36,890 nucleotides of DNA from JBFFXF01 sp041569895 (GCA_041569895.1 JBFFXF010000034.1:1-36890), one strand, 5' to 3'. Shown: positions 16,813 through 25,267, counted from the stretch's first letter. A program made the numbers and translations. The notes: generated from the letters alone by a model not told the origin.

Positions 16813-18007
16813 TCTGCACGCGCGCGCGCCGGGGCGGAGCCTGCGTGTCCTCCACCTCTTCGCGAACCACAAGGTCACCGGGCCCGCGGAGCTCGCGCTC
16901 GACACGGCGCGAGCGGTCGAGCAGCACGCCAACGGCTCGTCGGCGGTCGAATCGCTTTTCGCGCCCGCTCGCCACCCGAGTGATCCGCCGTGGCTCTCCG
17001 ACCTTGCCCGGTCGCGGGGAGCGCGCCTCGCCGAGATCGACGGGCTGCGGCTCTCGAAGCACTTCAATCCCATCCGCGCGACCATCGACGCGGGCCGGCT
17101 GCACGCGTTCCTCGACGAGCGTGATGTCGACCTGATCCATTGCCACCTGCCGAACGACCACCTGATCGCGACGCTCGCCGCGGCGCGCCGGCGGTCGCGC
17201 CGGGTGCCGATCGTCAGGACGCTCTACGACGGGTCGATCCGGTCGACCGGGTGGAGGTCGCGGCGGACGCTCGGGCGCTACAGCGACCACATCATCTGCT
17301 TCTCGCGCGAGGTCAGCGACGAGCTCGTCCACGGACGGCTCCATCTTCCGGCCGAGCGCGTTTCCGTGCTCGACGCGCCGATCGACACCGACCGGTTCGA
17401 TCCGCGGCGACGGGCCGAGCTCGCGGACGGCCGCGAGCGACTCGGCATCCCGCCGGACGCGTTCACGGCGGGCATCGTCGCGCGCATGCAGACGCACCGG
17501 CGATTCGAGGTACTGCTGGATGCGGTGAAGATCCTCGCCGAACGGATCCCGGGCTTCCGTTTCGTGATCGTCGGCCGGGGCACGAACCAGGAAGTCGTGG
17601 CGCGTGAGCCCGTCCGGCGCATGGGTCTCTCGGACACCGTCGTCTTCGCGGGCTACCTCTCGGGCGACGAGTACGTCTCGACGCTCCTGGCGCTCGACGT
17701 CAACGTGTTTCTCGTTCCGGGCTCGGACGGCACGTGCCGCGCCGTGCGCGAGGCGCTGGCGAGCGGCGTTCCCGTCGTCGCCGCCCGACGTGGCATGCTG
17801 CCCGAGATCGTCGAGGACGGTGTCACGGGACGAGTGATCGACGACACGGCGGAGGGCCTCGCGAGCGCCATCGCCGGCCTCACGGAGAATCGCGACGAGC
17901 TCGAGCGCATGGCCCGGCGGGCGCGCGAACGGGCGGAGGAGCGGTTCACCTACGCGCGTTACGCCCGAGCCCTCCTCGACATCTACCGTCGCGTGCTGGA
18001 CAGGTGA
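16790..18007 (+). CDS. Glycosyltransferase family 4
   Basis: A 405-residue GT-B fold glycosyltransferase. The N-terminal acceptor domain begins LRVLHLFANHKVTGPAELA, the domain border is at AGIVARMQTHRRFEVLLDA, and the C-terminal donor domain carries GSDGTCRAVREALASGVPVV with the E-x7-E-like nucleotide-sugar motif and a RGMLPEIVEDG close. The ATG at 16790 is placed by a strong GGAGG at 16781-16785. The start lies 23 nt inside the upstream fusion gene and the stop TGA overlaps the following GTG start, so the four genes form one coupled operon. It probably extends the same LPS or surface-glycan chain; donor and linkage are unknown. Confidence 0.93.
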   Translation: MALSSSTDLHARAPGRSLRVLHLFANHKVTGPAELALDTARAVEQHANGSSAVESLFAPARHPSDPPWLSDLARSRGARLAEIDGLRLSKHFNPIRATIDAGRLHAFLDERDVDLIHCHLPNDHLIATLAAARRRSRRVPIVRTLYDGSIRSTGWRSRRTLGRYSDHIICFSREVSDELVHGRLHLPAERVSVLDAPIDTDRFDPRRRAELADGRERLGIPPDAFTAGIVARMQTHRRFEVLLDAVKILAERIPGFRFVIVGRGTNQEVVAREPVRRMGLSDTVVFAGYLSGDEYVSTLLALDVNVFLVPGSDGTCRAVREALASGVPVVAARRGMLPEIVEDGVTGRVIDDTAEGLASAIAGLTENRDELERMARRARERAEERFTYARYARALLDIYRRVLDR

Positions 18008-18816
18008 GCAGCGTCGCGGGACATCTCTCCGTCGTGCCCGGGGCGGCCGGGGTGGAATGGCTGCTGCAGGTGCCCGCGGCCCACGAGCGCGCCATCGCCG
18101 GCGGCGCGGTTCTCAAGAACGAGCACAAGACGTCGATCACGCGTCTCGAGATCGACGGACGCCTCGCCGTCGTCAAGCACTACCGGTTCATGGGGGCGCG
18201 TTTCCTGCTCAAGGGCCTCGTCCGCCGACACCCGGCGACCAGGAGCCTCGCGGCCGCGCGCGCCATGGCTCGCCGGCGCGTGCCGACGCCCGCGGTCCTC
18301 GGCCTCGTGACGCGACGATCCCTCGGGCTGATCGCGGAGTGCTGGCTGGTCACCGAGGACATGCCGGGCGCTGTCGAGATGGACCGCTATATCCTGCGCG
18401 AGCTCGGCCTCGGCTGCGACCACCACCGCCGGCGGCGCTTCGTCCTGGCGTTCGCGGACGTGCTCCAGCGTCTGATGCGGAGCGGCGTCCTCCACCGCGA
18501 CCTGAAGACGTGCAACGTGCTCGTCGTGGAGCGGGAGAGCGACTGGGACTTCGCCTTCATCGACCTGGACGACGTCGTCGTCCGCCCCGAGGGCACGCCG
18601 CTGACCCTCGACGAGTGGTGCCTCGCCCTGGCCCAGCTCAACCCCTCGACCCCGAAGGTGATCCCCTGGACCGACCGCCTCCGCTTCCTCGACCACCTCG
18701 AGGACCTCCGCGCGTTCGACCGCCGGGCACTCATCACCCGCGTCCAGGAATCGAGCCGCAAGCGCCGCCGCGCGTACTTCATGGAAGAGGGAGAGGTAGA
18801 AATCGATTTCGTTTGA
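18004..18816 (+). CDS. Lipopolysaccharide kinase (WaaP/Kdo kinase-like) protein
   Basis: A 270-residue protein-kinase-fold enzyme. The likely ATP lysine is K58 in LAVVKHY, the catalytic loop is H164-R-D166-L-K-T-C-N171, and the metal-binding motif is I186-D187-L-D-D. The VLHRDLKTCNVLV and FIDLDDV pattern is that of the Kdo/WaaP kinase family that phosphorylates LPS core sugars at the inner membrane face. I chose the GTG at 18004, which overlaps the preceding stop as GTGA; longer frames run antiparallel in meaning through the GT4 gene. Unlike the kinase half of the fusion two genes upstream, this one keeps the canonical HRD. It ends the operon. Confidence 0.88.
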   Translation: MSSVAGHLSVVPGAAGVEWLLQVPAAHERAIAGGAVLKNEHKTSITRLEIDGRLAVVKHYRFMGARFLLKGLVRRHPATRSLAAARAMARRRVPTPAVLGLVTRRSLGLIAECWLVTEDMPGAVEMDRYILRELGLGCDHHRRRRFVLAFADVLQRLMRSGVLHRDLKTCNVLVVERESDWDFAFIDLDDVVVRPEGTPLTLDEWCLALAQLNPSTPKVIPWTDRLRFLDHLEDLRAFDRRALITRVQESSRKRRRAYFMEEGEVEIDFV

Positions 18817-18860
18817 GGTATTGTCAACAGGGTAACCGAGATTCGACAGATGGTCGCGGA

Positions 18861-19100
18861 TTACGCAGATCGAAGGAGGAGGGAACGGAACGCAGATTAC
18901 GCAGATTACGCAGATTGAGAAGGGAGGCACCGCCGACCTCGCTGATCTCAGATCTCAGACGTCGGACCTCGGACTCGGATCTCGGATCTCGGATCTCTGA
19001 ATCGGACTCGGAATCGGAATCGGACTCGGTATCGGAGTCGGACTCGGTGTCGGAATCGGTATCGGGCTCGGCCTCGGCCGCGTACTCGTACTCGCACACG
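18861..19100. repeat. ACGCAGATT tandem repeat plus hexanucleotide array, locus 4
   Basis: Two repeat types share this intergenic space. A 9-bp unit ACGCAGATT occurs three times in tandem at 18890-18916, with a related single copy at 18863-18871. From about 18960 the hexamer family appears in the reverse orientation to loci 2 and 3: CTCGGA/ATCGGA units (reverse complement of CCGAYN) to about 19078, then CGTACTCGTACTCG. The array ends about 10 nt before the next start codon. Confidence 0.88.
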
Positions 19101-19109
19101 CAACATCCC

Positions 19110-20267
19110 ATGCTCCTCACCCGCGACGAGCTCCTCCGCCGTGAAGACGAGATCCTCGCGCCGTACGCCGCGCGGGGTTCGGCGAGTCTCGGGCGCCGGT
19201 ACGAGGAGACGCCGTCGCGCTTTCGGACGCCGTTCCAGCGCGACCGGGATCGAATCATCCACTCGACCGCCTTCCGCCGGCTCGAGTACAAGACGCAGGT
19301 CTTCGTCAATCACGAGGGGGACCACTACCGCACGCGGCTGACGCACACGCTGGAGGTGGCGCAGATCTCGAGGTCGATCGCGCGCACGCTCGGCCTCAAC
19401 GAGGACCTGGTCGAGTCGATCGCGCTGGCCCACGATCTCGGTCACTCGCCGTTCGGCCACGCGGGGGAGGACGCGCTCAACGAGCTGATGCGCGACTTCG
19501 GGGGCTTCGACCACAACCTGCAGAGCCTGCGCGTGGTCGACGCGCTCGAGAAGCGGTATCCGGGGTTCGACGGGCTCAACCTCTCGTGGGAGATCCGCGA
19601 GTCGATCTACAAGCACGGTCACGGGGCGCGAACGATTCCCGGGGAGTTCCGTCCCGAGTGGCGGCCGACGCTCGAGGCCCAGGTCTCCGATCTCGCCGAT
19701 TCGCTCGCCTACGACGCGCACGACATCGATGACGGGCTGCGCTCGAACTTCATCACGCTGGAGCAGCTTCGGACGGTCGCGCTCTGGCGGGAAGCGGAGA
19801 CCGATGTCGCCGGGACCGCGCCCGCCCGCGATGCCGGCGCGAAGGTGCTCGTCGCGCGCATGGTCTCGTACCTGATCGACCGCCAGGTCCGCGACGTCTG
19901 CGAGACCACGCACCGCCGGCTCGTCGAGCACGGCATCGACTCGCTCGAACGCGTCCGGAGCCACGCCGGCGTGATCGTCGGCTTCTCCGGGGAGATGGAG
20001 GAGAAGCGTCGCGAGCTCGAGCGCTTCCTGACCGAGAACCTTTACCGGCACTACCGCGCTCTGAAGATGAACGAGAAGGCCAAGCGGTTCATCACGGCGC
20101 TCTTCGAGGAGTACCGGCGGCAGCCGCGCCAGCTCCCTCCGGACTTCACCTCGAACATTGAAAAAGATGGAGTCGAGCGCGCGATCTGTGATTATATTGC
20201 CGGCATGACGGATCGGTTCTGTCAGGATGAATACCGGCGACTCTTCCATCCCTTCGAGAGGATGTGA
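19110..20267 (+). CDS. Deoxyguanosinetriphosphate triphosphohydrolase-like protein
   Basis: A 385-residue HD-superfamily hydrolase that should cleave dNTPs to deoxynucleosides and tripolyphosphate. The HD metal site is H79 (RLTHTLEVAQ), H108-D109 (ALAHDLGHSPFGHAGE) and an Asp in DSLAYDAHDIDDG. The N-terminal RFRTPFQRDRDRIIHSTAFRRLEYKTQVFV and the C-terminal DRFCQDEYRRLF are typical of the bacterial dGTPase-like group of about 380 residues. The first ATG that matches family length is at 19110. The preceding region is hexanucleotide array without a clear ribosome binding site. The gene is followed after 10 nt by the PIN-TRAM gene. Confidence 0.95.
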   Translation: MLLTRDELLRREDEILAPYAARGSASLGRRYEETPSRFRTPFQRDRDRIIHSTAFRRLEYKTQVFVNHEGDHYRTRLTHTLEVAQISRSIARTLGLNEDLVESIALAHDLGHSPFGHAGEDALNELMRDFGGFDHNLQSLRVVDALEKRYPGFDGLNLSWEIRESIYKHGHGARTIPGEFRPEWRPTLEAQVSDLADSLAYDAHDIDDGLRSNFITLEQLRTVALWREAETDVAGTAPARDAGAKVLVARMVSYLIDRQVRDVCETTHRRLVEHGIDSLERVRSHAGVIVGFSGEMEEKRRELERFLTENLYRHYRALKMNEKAKRFITALFEEYRRQPRQLPPDFTSNIEKDGVERAICDYIAGMTDRFCQDEYRRLFHPFERM

Positions 20268-20277
20268 GGTCGTCGCC

Positions 20278-21555
20278 ATGACCGAACCTCGGAGCGAACC
20301 CCGGACCGAATCGAGCTCCGAACCCGGGCCGGACGGCGACGTCGGAGGCGCCCGGGCGACGGACGGCCGGGCCGGCGACACGCCGGAGCGCCAGGGTCGA
20401 CGGCGCGCGCCGCGCGATGTCGGCGACCGCGTGATCCTCTACCTCGCGCGCGGCGTCTTCGTGCTCGTCTCGGCGGGCATCGGCCTCTACACGTGGCTCT
20501 ACTTCCGCGACCAGGCCGTCCGGCAGTCCGTCGACGCGCCCGATCCGGTGCCGGTGATCCTCGGCTTCTGCGCGGTGGCGGTCGTGCTCATCGCCGCCGA
20601 GATCCTGCTCTCGTCGCGGACCTCGATCCGCATCCTCTCGGCGGTCGCGTTCGGGCTGATCATCGGTCTCGGCCTCTCCCTCGTCTTCCAGCCGGTCGCC
20701 GAGCTCATCCTCGGCGTCGTCGTCGGCGAGCTCGCCGGCTCGGAGCGCGAGAGCGTCACCCGCCTGATCCGGCTGATCTCCACCACGGTGTTCAGCTACT
20801 TCGGGATCTGCGTCCTGCTCCAGACGCGCGATGACTTCAAGTTCGTCATCCCGTACGTCGAATTCAGGCGCGACGTCAAGGGGCACGTGCCGCTTCTCAT
20901 CGACACGAGCACCATCATCGACGGGCGCATCGGCGCGCTCATCGAGACGGGGATCCTCGATCAGAAGATCTTCGTGCCGCGATTCGTCCTCGACGAGCTC
21001 CAGGGGGTCGCGGACTCGGTCGATCGCTCGAGGCGCGAGCGCGGTCGGCGCGGGATGGACATCCTCGAGGAGATGCGCCGCCGACACGGTGTGGAGATCC
21101 TCGAGCGCGGGCCGCCACGCGGCGCCGACGTGGATCGCGAGCTGCTCGCCCTCGCCGAGGAGCTCGGGGCGAAGCTCGTGACCAACGACTTCAATCTGCA
21201 GAAGCGGGCGCGGCTGCAGGGTGTGTCGGTGATCAACCTCAACGACCTGGCCGCCGCGCTGAAGACCGTCGCGGTGCCCGGCGAGGAGATCCGCGTGCGG
21301 CTGTTGCGCGAGGGCGAGGAGTCGGGACAGGCGGTCGGATTCCTCGCCGACGGCACCATGGTCGTGGTCGAGAACGCCGATCGAAAGATCGGCGCCGAGG
21401 TGACCATCTCGGTGACCAGCTCGACCCAGACCAGCGCCGGCAAGATGATCTTCGGCCGGCTGCGACGATCCGGCTCGAACCACCGCCGCTCGCGCCGCGA
21501 TCGCCGGTCTCGCGGCGGGGAATCGAGGGAGTCGGTATCGACGAATGTCGAATGA
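20278..21555 (+). CDS. YacL-like membrane protein with PIN and TRAM domains
   Basis: A 425-residue protein. A long acidic and polar N-terminus precedes about four transmembrane helices (VILYLARGVFVLVSAGIGLY, VPVILGFCAVAVVLIAAEI, ILSAVAFGLIIGLGLSLVF, and one near FSYFGICVLLQ). A PIN nuclease domain follows with D209 (LLIDTSTIIDGR), FVPRFVLDELQGVAD and KLVTNDFNL. A TRAM domain (GEEIRVRLLREGEESGQAVGFL...MVVVENA) closes the protein, so the nuclease-like part should face the cytoplasm. The ATG at 20278 follows GAGG; a start at 20227 would overlap the dGTPase gene. The order yacL-ispD-ispF-cysS matches Bacillus, which supports the assignment. The 3' end overlaps ispD by 11 nt. Confidence 0.93.
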   Translation: MTEPRSEPRTESSSEPGPDGDVGGARATDGRAGDTPERQGRRRAPRDVGDRVILYLARGVFVLVSAGIGLYTWLYFRDQAVRQSVDAPDPVPVILGFCAVAVVLIAAEILLSSRTSIRILSAVAFGLIIGLGLSLVFQPVAELILGVVVGELAGSERESVTRLIRLISTTVFSYFGICVLLQTRDDFKFVIPYVEFRRDVKGHVPLLIDTSTIIDGRIGALIETGILDQKIFVPRFVLDELQGVADSVDRSRRERGRRGMDILEEMRRRHGVEILERGPPRGADVDRELLALAEELGAKLVTNDFNLQKRARLQGVSVINLNDLAAALKTVAVPGEEIRVRLLREGEESGQAVGFLADGTMVVVENADRKIGAEVTISVTSSTQTSAGKMIFGRLRRSGSNHRRSRRDRRSRGGESRESVSTNVE

Positions 21556-22261
21556 CCGCGAGCGGGACGACGCGACCGGCGACGACAGCCGCGACGTCGG
21601 CGTGGTGCTCGTCGCGGCAGGAGTCGGCTCGCGGTTCGGCGGCAAGAAGCAGTTTCTCGAGCTCGGCGGCAAGCCGCTTATCCTGCACAGCCTGGCGGCG
21701 TTCAGCGCCATCGAGCCGCTCGCCGAGATCGTCGTCGTCGTCTCGGCCGAGGACGTCTCCCGCGCTCGCGACCTGATCGACGACACCCGCGTCTCGGTGA
21801 TCGCCGGCGGCGCACGGCGTCAGGACTCGGTCGAGCGCGGCGTGCGGACGCTCGGCGCCGAGTCCGTCTGGGCGGTCGTCCACGACGCCGCCCGCCCGCT
21901 GATCCGCGCGCCCGACTGCGAGCGCTTCATCGCCGCGCTTCGCGGTCGCGGCGCCGCCGTGATGGGGTACCCCTCGTCGGACAGCGTCAAGGAGGGACGC
22001 GACGGTCGCGTCGTGCGCAGCCTTGCTCGCGAGACCATCTGGCTCGTGCAGACGCCACAGGGCGCGCGCACGGCGACGTTGCTCGCGGCGCTCGAGGAGG
22101 CGGCGCGCCGCGGCGTCGTCGTCACCGACGAGACGGCCGCGCTGGAGCTCGTCGGCGAGAGCGTGACGCTGGTGGAGGGACCGCGCGACAACATCAAGGT
22201 CACGTATCCGGAGGACCTCGCGCTGGCGGAGTTCCTCCTTGACACCGGTCATCGCCCCTGA
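21545..22261 (+). CDS. ispD: 2-C-methyl-D-erythritol 4-phosphate cytidylyltransferase
   Basis: A 238-residue enzyme of the MEP isoprenoid pathway that forms CDP-methylerythritol from MEP and CTP. The nucleotide-binding N-terminus VVLVAAGVGSRFGGKKQFLELGGKPLILHSL, the GGARRQDSVERGVRTL segment, VVHDAARPLI and the terminal VTDETAALELVG ... VTYPEDLALAE are IspD signatures. About 16 extra polar residues precede the core. The gene overlaps the end of the YacL-like gene by 11 nt, and its pathway partner ispF follows after a 706-bp spacer. Confidence 0.96.
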   Translation: MSNDRERDDATGDDSRDVGVVLVAAGVGSRFGGKKQFLELGGKPLILHSLAAFSAIEPLAEIVVVVSAEDVSRARDLIDDTRVSVIAGGARRQDSVERGVRTLGAESVWAVVHDAARPLIRAPDCERFIAALRGRGAAVMGYPSSDSVKEGRDGRVVRSLARETIWLVQTPQGARTATLLAALEEAARRGVVVTDETAALELVGESVTLVEGPRDNIKVTYPEDLALAEFLLDTGHRP

Positions 22262-22777
22262 GTATTCTCCTGGTCAGTGAAGAGAGTCCGGACGGCTTCC
22301 GGAGAACGGACCGAGCGCCCGGAGGGGGATCGGGAGCTCGGAGATCAGAGAGTGAAGAGAGAGAACGGTGATCAGGTCGAGCGTCCAGGGCGTGGCCGGC
22401 GACGGTCGCGTGGCTCCTCCACCCGCCTCTCCCGCGACTCCGTCCCCGCAGCCCACGTTGCATCCCGCGCCGTCGAAGCATCAGTCGCTGCGTTTCCCCC
22501 GACCTCACGCTGCCGCGTCGATCGGTCGGTGCCCCCCGCGCGCGCGGGCCGAGACGATCGCCGGCAGGACCGATCGACTGATCGCCGGGACTCGTGCTCC
22601 CGGCTGCGAGTGAAGACGCGTTCCGACCAGCCCTGAAGTCCGGGCCAAGGGGGGTCCGGACGGGGCCGATTCGTTCGAGTCGGTCCGGTGCGGAGAATGG
22701 ATGGTGGTCGGAATTCCGAGCCACGGGGACGGTCACGAGAGATCGGCCTCGTGGCTTTTTTCTCGCCGCGATCGCCG

Positions 22778-22812
22778 CCTGGTTTTTCTCGCCGGAAGCG
22801 AGAAAAACCAGG
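22778..22812. repeat. Perfect 15-bp inverted repeat
   Basis: CCTGGTTTTTCTCGC at 22778-22792 is exactly complementary to 22798-22812, with a 5-nt loop CGGAA. The stem is among the most stable in the window. A degenerate copy of the right arm lies at 22883-22898. No T tract follows on either strand, so this is not a classical terminator; a structured RNA, protein-binding site or REP-like element are alternatives. Confidence 0.75.
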
Positions 22813-22922
22813 ATTGGCCCTGAAGAAGAGGCTTTCCTGTAGCCGGCGATTGGCCTCCGCAAACTTCGATTTTTCGAGCCTTGCGAGAAAGACCCAGGCT
22901 ATTCTGGGTATGAACGCCTTAT

Positions 22923-22944
22923 GAGCCCCGACCGGGCGGGGCTC
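22923..22944 (+). promoter_or_regulatory. Hairpin in the ispF leader
   Basis: GAGCCCCG at 22923-22930 pairs perfectly with CGGGGCTC at 22937-22944 around ACCGGG. It ends 9 nt before the AGGAG ribosome binding site of ispF (22954-22958). A smaller stem, ACCCAG with CTGGGT, lies just upstream near 22892-22909. Possible translational control is inference. Confidence 0.5.
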
Positions 22945-22967
22945 GACCCAATCAGGAGACCGCACCA

Positions 22968-23480
22968 GTGCCCTATCGCGTTGGCACGGGATACGACAAC
23001 CACCGCCTGATCTCGGGCCGCCCGCTGGTGCTCGGCGGTGTCACCGTGCCGTCACCCGTCGGGCCGGACGCGCACAGCGACGGCGACGCGTTGCTCCACG
23101 CGGTGGTGGACGCGCTGCTCGGCGCCGTCGGCGCCGGCGACATCGGGACACACTTTCCGGACTCCGATCCGCGCTGGAAGGGGCAGTCGAGTCGCCTCTT
23201 CCTCGAGCGCACGGCCGAGCTGGTGCGCTCGCGCGGCTACCGCATCAGCAACATCGACGCCACGGTGGTCCTCGAGAAGGTGCGACTCGGGAACAGGAAG
23301 GGCGAGATCGCCGCGTCGATCCGCTCGATCCTGGAGCCGTGGTTCGACCTCCCCGCCGACGCCGTGAGTGTCAAGGCGAAGACGAACGAACAGTGTGACG
23401 CGGTCGGTGAGGGACGGGCGGTCGTCGTCCACGCGTCGGTGTTGCTCGAGAGCGACGGCGGTCCCGTTCCCGAGGACTGA
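22968..23480 (+). CDS. ispF: 2-C-methyl-D-erythritol 2,4-cyclodiphosphate synthase
   Basis: A 170-residue enzyme of the MEP pathway that closes the cyclodiphosphate ring with loss of CMP. The metal site reads D10-N-H12 in the N-terminal GTGYDNHRL and a further His in DAHSDGDALLHAVVDALLGA; DIGTHFPDSDPRWKG and the C-terminal KAKTNEQCDAVGEG are family signatures. The start is GTG at 22968 with AGGAG 9 nt upstream. IspF is usually a trimer with the active site between subunits. It works two steps after the neighbouring ispD product. Confidence 0.96.
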   Translation: MPYRVGTGYDNHRLISGRPLVLGGVTVPSPVGPDAHSDGDALLHAVVDALLGAVGAGDIGTHFPDSDPRWKGQSSRLFLERTAELVRSRGYRISNIDATVVLEKVRLGNRKGEIAASIRSILEPWFDLPADAVSVKAKTNEQCDAVGEGRAVVVHASVLLESDGGPVPED

Positions 23481-23518
23481 TATCGACTTCTCCCATCCCT
23501 GATTGCGGACTGAGGCGA

Positions 23519-25015
23519 ATGGCGCTGCAACTCTTCAACACGCTGACCGGCAAGAAGGAGCCCTTCGAGCCGCTCGAGGCGGGCAAGGTCCGCATGTACA
23601 ACTGCGGTCCGACCGTCTACAGCTACGCCCACATCGGCAACTTCGCCTCGTTCCTGCTCGCCGATCTCCTGCGACGGTACCTGGAGTACTCCGGGCTCGA
23701 GGTGCTGCAGATCATGAACATCACCGACGTCGGGCACCTGACGGATGACGACCAGGCGGACGCCCGCGGCGAGGACAAGCTCGAGAAGAAGGCCCGCGAG
23801 GAGAAGAAAGACCCCTGGGAGATCGCCCGTTACTACGAGACCGCCTTCCACGAGGATCGCGAGCTCCTCAACATGCTCCCCGCGCACCGGTTCCCGCGCG
23901 CCACGGAGCACATCGAGGAGATGATCGAGATGATCGAGGAGCTGCTCCAGAAGGGCCTCGCGTACATCGCCGGTGACCAGGTCTACTTCGAGATCGACAA
24001 GTTCCCGCGTTACGGCGTGCTCAGCGGCAACACGCCGGAGCAGCTGATCGCCGGCAAGCGCGTCGAGGAGGACCCCGAGAAACGCAGCCCTCTCGACTTC
24101 TGCCTCTGGAAGAAGGATCCGAAGCACAGCATGAAGTGGCCGAGCCCGTGGGGCGAGGGGTTCCCGGGATGGCACATCGAGTGCTCGGCGATGAGCCGGA
24201 AGTACCTCGGCGAGGTGTTCGACATCCACACCGGAGGCGAGGACAACATCTTCCCGCACCACGAGTGCGAGATCGCCCAGTCCTCCGGCGGCGAGAATCG
24301 CATCTGCGCTCGACTCTGGATGCACCGGCGGCATATCCGCGTCGACGGCAAGAAGATGTCGAAGAGCCTCGGCAACTTCTACACCATCCGCGATCTGTTC
24401 GACCGCGGGTTCTGCGGCGCCGAGCTTCGCTACGCGCTGACGAGCGCGCACTACCGGGCGCAGTACAACTTCTCGCTCGAGGGACTGGAGAACTTCCGCG
24501 AGTCCCTGCGCCGGCTGCGAGAGTTCCTGCGCAACATGGCCGACCTGCCCGCGGAGCCGGCGGACGGCGGCGACACGGGAGTCACCGCGGTCGAGACGCT
24601 CGCGGCCGAGGCCGACCGGCGCTTCCGCGCCGCGCTCGACGACGACCTGAACATATCGGGGGCGCTCGGCGAGGTCTTCGATTTCGTCCGCGAGGCGAAC
24701 AAGAGCGCCCGCACCCGGGCGGCGGGCGAGGCGGCCCGGAAGCAGCTGCTCGCCTGGGATGGAGTGCTCGGTTTCGTCGAGCATTCCGAGAAGCCCCCGC
24801 CCGCGGGTCTCGGCCCGCTCGAGGAGGGTACGAGCGCCGCCAGCGACGGGCTCACGGGCGCCGAGATCGACGCGCTTCTCCAGCAGCGGGAGGACGCGCG
24901 CCGTGCGCGGGACTTCGCCACCGCCGACGGCATCCGGGACCGGCTCGACGCCGCCGGCATCGTCATCAAGGACACCCCGCAGGGCCCCCGGTGGTCTCGC
25001 AAGGAGAGCCTCTGA
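23519..25015 (+). CDS. cysS: Cysteinyl-tRNA synthetase
   Basis: A 498-residue class I aminoacyl-tRNA synthetase. Zn-binding C29 sits in YNCGPTVY, the HIGH-type motif reads HIGN at 38-41, a further Zn motif is GWHIECSAMS, and EDNIFPHHECEIAQ follows. The KMSKS loop is at 279-283. The C-terminal DALR-like helical domain has a somewhat long linker (EKPPPAGLGPLEEGTSAASD). It lies 38 nt after ispF. This position between ispF and the secE-nusG region matches the Bacillus order, although gltX and cysE, which separate ispF and cysS there, are missing. Confidence 0.97.
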   Translation: MALQLFNTLTGKKEPFEPLEAGKVRMYNCGPTVYSYAHIGNFASFLLADLLRRYLEYSGLEVLQIMNITDVGHLTDDDQADARGEDKLEKKAREEKKDPWEIARYYETAFHEDRELLNMLPAHRFPRATEHIEEMIEMIEELLQKGLAYIAGDQVYFEIDKFPRYGVLSGNTPEQLIAGKRVEEDPEKRSPLDFCLWKKDPKHSMKWPSPWGEGFPGWHIECSAMSRKYLGEVFDIHTGGEDNIFPHHECEIAQSSGGENRICARLWMHRRHIRVDGKKMSKSLGNFYTIRDLFDRGFCGAELRYALTSAHYRAQYNFSLEGLENFRESLRRLREFLRNMADLPAEPADGGDTGVTAVETLAAEADRRFRAALDDDLNISGALGEVFDFVREANKSARTRAAGEAARKQLLAWDGVLGFVEHSEKPPPAGLGPLEEGTSAASDGLTGAEIDALLQQREDARRARDFATADGIRDRLDAAGIVIKDTPQGPRWSRKESL

Positions 25016-25031
25016 CCGCCGGGAGTGCGGA

Positions 25032-25068
25032 GGCCGAAAGCGGTTGCGACGCGCGCGCGGCCGTTTTT
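25032..25068 (+). terminator. Possible intrinsic terminator after cysS
   Basis: GGCCG at 25032-25036 can pair with CGGCC at 25058-25062 around a GC-rich loop that can fold further, followed by G and TTTTT (25064-25068). It lies just ahead of the tRNA promoter, a sensible place to separate cysS from the tRNA transcript. Confidence 0.4.
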
Positions 25069-25070
25069 GC

Positions 25071-25098
25071 TTGCACGGTGGGGGGGCCTCATTATAAT
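25071..25098 (+). promoter_or_regulatory. Sigma70 promoter of the tRNA-tuf cluster
   Basis: TTGCAC (25071-25076) and a perfect TATAAT (25093-25098) are separated by 16 nt. The start would fall near 25105, about 70 nt ahead of tRNA-Thr. The GC-rich sequence right after the -10 resembles the discriminator of growth-rate-controlled stable RNA promoters. Confidence 0.75.
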
Positions 25099-25176
25099 TC
25101 CACGCCCGCTCTCCGGGGACGTCTCGGGAGAGGGTGGCGACGCCATGACGCTCCGGACGGCACGCGAAGCGACCGG

Positions 25177-25251
25177 GCTAGCGTAGCTCAACGGTAGAGC
25201 ACCGGTTTTGTAAACCGGAGGTTGTGGGTTCGAATCCCACCGCTAGCTCCA
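25177..25251 (+). tRNA. tRNA-Thr (TGT)
   Basis: Acceptor arms GCTAGCG and CGCTAGC pair completely, the anticodon loop is TTTGTAA (anticodon TGT) on a CCGGT/ACCGG stem, the T loop is TTCGAAT, and CCA is encoded. It corresponds in position and anticodon to E. coli thrU. Confidence 0.97.
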
Positions 25252-25267
25252 GAGCTCACGCTGGCCC

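Larger units (their letters stand above)
22262..22967. other. Gene-free spacer between ispD and ispF
   Basis: I see no convincing gene here; the open frames are short, Arg/Ser-rich and without ribosome binding sites. The last 200 bp contain three inverted repeats, described separately, just before the ispF start. In Bacillus ispD and ispF are adjacent, so 706 bp is an unusually long interruption. Confidence 0.7.

Noticed and set aside
14503..17085. An 860-codon minus-strand frame across the glycosyltransferase operon
   Set aside because: It is a shadow of strongly supported plus-strand GT2, kinase and GT4 domains and has no recognisable domain.
20227..20277. Earlier start of the YacL-like gene at 20227
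   Set aside because: It would overlap the dGTPase gene by 41 nt, and the ATG at 20278 has a GAGG nearby and fits the family better.
22277..22842. Small genes in the ispD-ispF gap
   Set aside because: The frames are Arg- and Ser-rich, overlap each other on both strands, lack ribosome binding sites and show no known motif.
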